A stretch of 64,000 nucleotides of DNA, taken from Posidonia oceanica. Taxonomy: Eukaryota > Streptophyta > Magnoliopsida > Alismatales > Posidoniaceae. The stretch spans positions 46,324,001 to 46,388,000 of the forward strand of contig JAZBRS010000029.1 in NCBI GenBank assembly GCA_037176725.1, written 5' to 3'. Below, piece after piece: positions 63,615-64,000 of the stretch; the first letter of the stretch is position 1; the number at the start of each line of letters is the position of its first letter. Under the pieces are notes generated by a model. That model had not been told where the DNA came from, searched no databases, and worked only from the letters and a program-made list of their open reading frames with translations. The translations under genes and the position numbers were made by a program.

Positions 63615-64000
63615 ACAGCCGAAGCGCCCCTAGTACCAAAAGAAAGGAAAAAAGCAGACAAAACTAATGCGTTTGCCAAGCGAGCAATTAAGGTTGCCAG
63701 CCCAGAGCAATCTGGGCAAGTGCGGTAGCGGCGGTGCATGGATCGGCAGGGGTTCTTGTGTGCATGTTGACTGCAGGGGGCTTTGCTGCAACTCTTTGCT
63801 AAGGCTGCGGATTGCATGGTGCTTGCAGGGAGAGCTGTTCTATATTTCTTGCGGGGCTGCTTCAGGTTGTCTGCATGGGTTAATGCTCGGAAGTGCTTGA
63901 TGCAGGTCCTGCAATACTCTGACAGGAATAGATATGCAGACAGGCAAGGCATGCAACACAAATAAATGGCGTGAAACATCTTTGTATTGAGTGAATCTCT

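Larger units (their letters stand above)
61299..64000 (-). mobile_element. A2: family A retrotransposon, 3' end only
   Basis: Minus-strand element cut by the right edge and split by A1. Visible parts: LTR start 61299-61532, PPT 61533-61545, hairpin array about 61980-63545, palindrome 63587-63614, and 3' sequence to 64000 that is the reverse complement of A1 21500-21840. Its downstream ORF, pol and gag lie to the right. The rest of the interrupted LTR should lie beyond the left edge, on the far side of A1. Its LTR start is TGTAGACACCCC, unmutated. Confidence 0.9.

Overview
The window is plant nuclear DNA made entirely of nested LTR retrotransposons. I see no host gene, tRNA, rRNA or bacterial feature. 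Every recognisable protein belongs to the Ty3/gypsy Tat (Ogre/Retand-like) lineage: gag, aspartic protease, reverse transcriptase, gypsy RNase H, a second archaeal-type RNase H, integrase, then a separate downstream ORF resembling DUF7745/plant-mobile-domain proteins. Very long LTRs, elements of 23-27 kb and a tRNA-Arg-type primer site point to a flowering plant with a large, repeat-rich genome. The species cannot be read from the sequence.

Layout. Two families are present. Family A has LTRs of about 3.3 kb; family B has LTRs of about 5.9 kb. (1) A2, family A, minus strand, is the oldest. Its LTR (61299-61532), PPT and 3' untranslated hairpin array fill the right edge and run out of the window. 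(2) A1, family A, plus strand, sits in the A2 LTR and ends at 61298. Its 5' LTR end is 7075-8647, its internal region 8648-24831, and its 3' LTR starts at 24832 but is split. (3) B1, family B, minus strand (1-7074, truncated by the left edge), is inserted in the A1 5' LTR. (4) A family B solo LTR, plus strand (27320-28772 joined to 55843-60443), is inserted in the A1 3' LTR. (5) B2, family B, minus strand (28773-55837), is complete with both LTRs and a perfect CAATC target duplication, and is inserted in the solo LTR.

Gene content. A1 and B2 each have one gag-pro-pol reading frame in the same order, followed after about 1.4 kb by the DUF7745-like ORF. A1 is badly decayed: about 19 in-frame stops, three 1-bp frameshifts and an 18-bp deletion that removes an integrase catalytic Asp. 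B2 is younger but also dead: ten stops, one frameshift and a reverse transcriptase motif A Asp-to-Asn change. Its downstream ORF (400 codons) is intact. Nonsense codons are overwhelmingly TAG from CAG or TGG, as expected from CHG-methylation-driven deamination.

Most unusual content. Between the downstream ORF and the PPT both families carry long arrays of RNA/DNA hairpins with unrelated sequences. In B2 the array is organised as multi-branched modules whose closing stems differ in sequence from module to module yet remain complementary. Family A LTRs carry a second set of covarying hairpins with GTTGGAC/GTCCAAC ends. B1 has a triplicated primer-binding-site leader, and every LTR end in the window carries a primer-site-like motif 110-160 bp inside its U5 end.
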